A stretch of 32,580 bases of DNA, from the NCBI GenBank assembly GCA_046050465.1, contig JBJOPS010000014.1, positions 1-32,580 on the forward strand, given 5' to 3'. The DNA is from Egaibacter sp046050465. GTDB taxonomy: Bacteria; Pseudomonadota; Gammaproteobacteria; Burkholderiales; Burkholderiaceae_C. Below are positions 31,132 through 32,580 of the stretch, in pieces (the first letter of the stretch is position 1; every line of letters starts with the position of its first letter). The notes below the pieces were generated by a model. That model did no database searches. It saw only the letters and a program-made list of their open reading frames with translations, and was not told where the DNA came from. The position numbers were made by a program, and so were the translations under genes.

Positions 31132-31386
31132 GTGCAAAGAATCCCCTTCGATCGCCTGGTCACTGCCGTGTGTAATGCCACTTGCAAACACTTGGCCCCA
31201 CACAAGCTGCGCTGCCGACCGACGTTAGCCGCCCCGGTACTGGGCTTGAAAACGAGTGTTTGTGCGCGGATTTTGAGCCGTTGTTGCGTTGAATCCGCCG
31301 CCGTTAACGATGCGTCCGAGTATTTTGCAATTAGATGGGCGGCTCGCGCCAGTGCAGCATTGCATGGTCCTCTCTCTACCGACTAA

Positions 31387-31593
31387 TCACTCTTTCGGTT
31401 TGATGGTGGCACGCGACTGCTGAATCTTCGCCAGCTTTTGCCGTGACTGTTGCATCTTCAACCGCTCTGCATTCAGGTCCGCGTTGGCCTTCAACTGCTT
31501 GGCCTGTCGCTTTGCAGCGTCTGCATTGGCCTTCAAAGCCTTTACGCGACGTTCTGCGCCGCTGCTTCCATCAAATTCTTCTAGTCGCATCAT
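31387..31593 (-). CDS. Small charged coiled-coil protein, unrecognised
   Basis: A 68-residue open frame starting MMRLEEFDGSSGAERR and continuing as one long charged helix with repeated units (KALKANADAAKRQ, then KQLKANADLNAERL). It has no signal or membrane segment. A G-rich gggggcga 1 base before the ATG might act as ribosome binding site, though it lies partly inside the hairpin 31595-31626. I do not recognise the family. It lies among transposase remnants and could be passenger DNA. Confidence 0.45.
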   Translation of the reverse strand: MMRLEEFDGSSGAERRVKALKANADAAKRQAKQLKANADLNAERLKMQQSRQKLAKIQQSRATIKPKE

Positions 31594-31594
31594 T

Positions 31595-31626
31595 CGCCCC
31601 CAATAAACACGTATTTATCAGGGGCG
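31595..31626. other. Inverted repeat upstream of the coiled-coil ORF
   Basis: Arms cgcccccaataaa (31595-31607) and tttatcaggggcg (31614-31626) pair at 11 of 13 positions with a 6-nt loop. In minus-strand mRNA it would end next to the ATG at 31593 and could hide the ribosome binding site. It may also be the scar of a mobile element. Confidence 0.5.
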
Positions 31627-31639
31627 ACAGAACTTAGGT

Positions 31640-31862
31640 AACAAGTGACCGTTGATATGCCTGCGATCGGTGCCGCGGCATTGATGCTCACGCGGTGGCG
31701 TTGAATCCGGCGCAGTTGAGCCAAGGCTTTTTCCGGCGATAGATCGCTCTTGGCAAGCTTCAGGCGCTGGCGCATCACGCGGTAAACAATCAGCGCAATA
31801 AAGCACAGCATGGCATGTGCGCGAATTCGCTGTGGCAAGCGGTGGCACTGGCGCAATTTCAA
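31640..31862 (-). pseudogene. IS1634-like (IS4 superfamily) transposase C-terminal tail
   Basis: The minus-strand frame reads HRLPQRIRAHAMLCFIALIV, then YRVMRQRLK and LRRIQRHRVSINAAAPIAG, the characteristic end of IS1634-type transposases. There is a stop in frame at 31874-31872 and no catalytic domain upstream, so it is 5' truncated. The end after GIST is replaced by flanking sequence through the hairpin. The IS3-type left end begins at about 31879, so a later insertion or rearrangement probably cut it. Confidence 0.7.
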
Positions 31863-31943
31863 TCTCAGATTTCAGGACTGAAGTGGACCCCGAATTTGAG
31901 ACAGGTGTTTAAGTGGGACACTGTCAAAAGAAACGGGTAAACC

Positions 31944-32480
31944 ATGAGTGAAACCAAGAAGCGGAACACGCACCTGCCGGAATTCAAAGCCAAGGTGGGC
32001 CTTGAGGCGGTACGCGGGGTGAAGACAGTCAATCAGATAGCCCAGGAGTTCGGAGTCCATCCGGCACAGGTGGGCCAATGGAAGCGCGAGATACAGGCAC
32101 AGGCCAAGATGCTGTTTGAAGGCAAGCGTGGCCTGTCTGATCCGGCCATGGAAGAGGCCTTGCACGATGTTCCGCCGTATTGCGAGTTTGCCCACCTTGA
32201 CCCCGGCATGGGCCGCCTGCCCGATGAGAGCACCATCCTGCGCTTTCGGCATCTGCTCGAAGAGAACAACTTGAGCATTCAAATCATGGCAGCTATCAAC
32301 GCCACCTTGGCTACCAAGGGACTCATGCTCAGGACAGGCACGGTAGTCGATGCCACCCTGATTGCCGCGCCCAGTTCCACCAAGAACAGCACCGGCGAGC
32401 GTGACCCCGAGATGCACCAGGCCAAGAAGGGCAAGCAGTGGCACTTTGGAATGAAGGCGCTACAGGGACTTCCCGCGTAG
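31944..32480 (+). pseudogene. Chimeric transposase ORF: IS3-type OrfA start joined to IS5-type segment
   Basis: The 178-codon frame begins like IS3-family OrfA: HLPEFKAKVGLEAVRGVKT, then QEFGVHPAQVGQWKREI and KMLFEGKRG (residues 1-63), a helix-turn-helix DNA-binding segment. From about residue 64 (nt 32133) it continues as an IS5-type transposase: LSDPAMEEALHDVPPYCEF, DESTILRFRHLLEE, GTVVDATLIAAPSSTKN, RDPEMHQAKKG, FGMKA. It lacks the rest of the IS5 catalytic domain and ends in ALQGLPA. The IS3-like left end tgaagtggacccc starts at about 31879. It is not expected to be active. The 100 bp after it show nothing I recognise. Confidence 0.75.
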
Positions 32481-32580
32481 TCAAGAGGTTGCATATTGAT
32501 TTCTTCGCTAAACATTTCCAATAAGTTAATGAGATCCGATCTGTTTGAAACGAGGAACAGACTGCACATCTACAGCCGGG

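Noticed and set aside
30907..31386. Plus-strand 159-codon frame across tRNA-Ser
   Set aside because: It covers the tRNA and its terminator and has no family features.

Overview
The window looks like the chromosome of a betaproteobacterium in the order Burkholderiales, most likely Comamonadaceae (Rhodoferax/Polaromonas-like). The reasons are the gene order (his genes then HIT then tatABC; petABC-sspA-sspB; dciA/M23/secA/argJ; rpfE-like/recJ), separate hisI and hisE genes, a PVWY Qo motif in cytochrome b, and dispersed short repeats of a kind I recall from Comamonadaceae. This rests on recognition by eye; no database search was run.

Positions 1-5840 (+): the distal part of a histidine operon, hisH (5' end outside the window), hisA, a 59-codon membrane ORF wedged between hisA and hisF, then hisF, hisI and hisE. 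A small multi-spanning membrane protein, a HIT hydrolase and the twin-arginine translocase tatA-tatB-tatC follow. Positions 5925-9637: a membrane-anchored HtrA/DegS-type protease (-), a Nif3-like protein (+), pdxA (+) and mscL (-). Positions 9785-13950: the cytochrome bc1 operon petA-petB-petC with a strong terminator, sspA-sspB, and tRNA-Thr(TGT). Positions 13974-18278: dciA (-) divergent by 30 bp from an M23 peptidase gene, then secA and its terminator. Positions 18325-22214: argJ, a DUF815 ATPase, a MutT-like Nudix gene, prmC and grxD. Positions 22463-29598: an RpfE-like gene overlapping recJ, a PHP phosphoesterase, an EamA transporter, a YciO/Sua5-like gene, a site-2 protease-like gene and trpS with a C-terminal extension.

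Positions 29600-32580 are accessory: a Phd/RelE-type toxin-antitoxin pair with a good sigma70-like promoter overlapped by a palindrome, an IS630 transposase tail, a 5' tRNA-Ser fragment, an intact tRNA-Ser(CGA) with terminator, a small coiled-coil ORF, an IS1634-like transposase tail, and an ORF that joins an IS3-type OrfA start to an IS5-type transposase segment.

Most of the window is ordinary core genome and I did not find a convincing new multi-gene system. The items most worth a second look are the small membrane ORF tucked between hisA and hisF, a 55-bp repeat family with two intergenic copies and two copies read in the same codon phase inside recJ and the Nif3-like gene, two related IS630 relics, the IS3/IS5 chimeric ORF, and the compact promoter/operator of the toxin-antitoxin pair.
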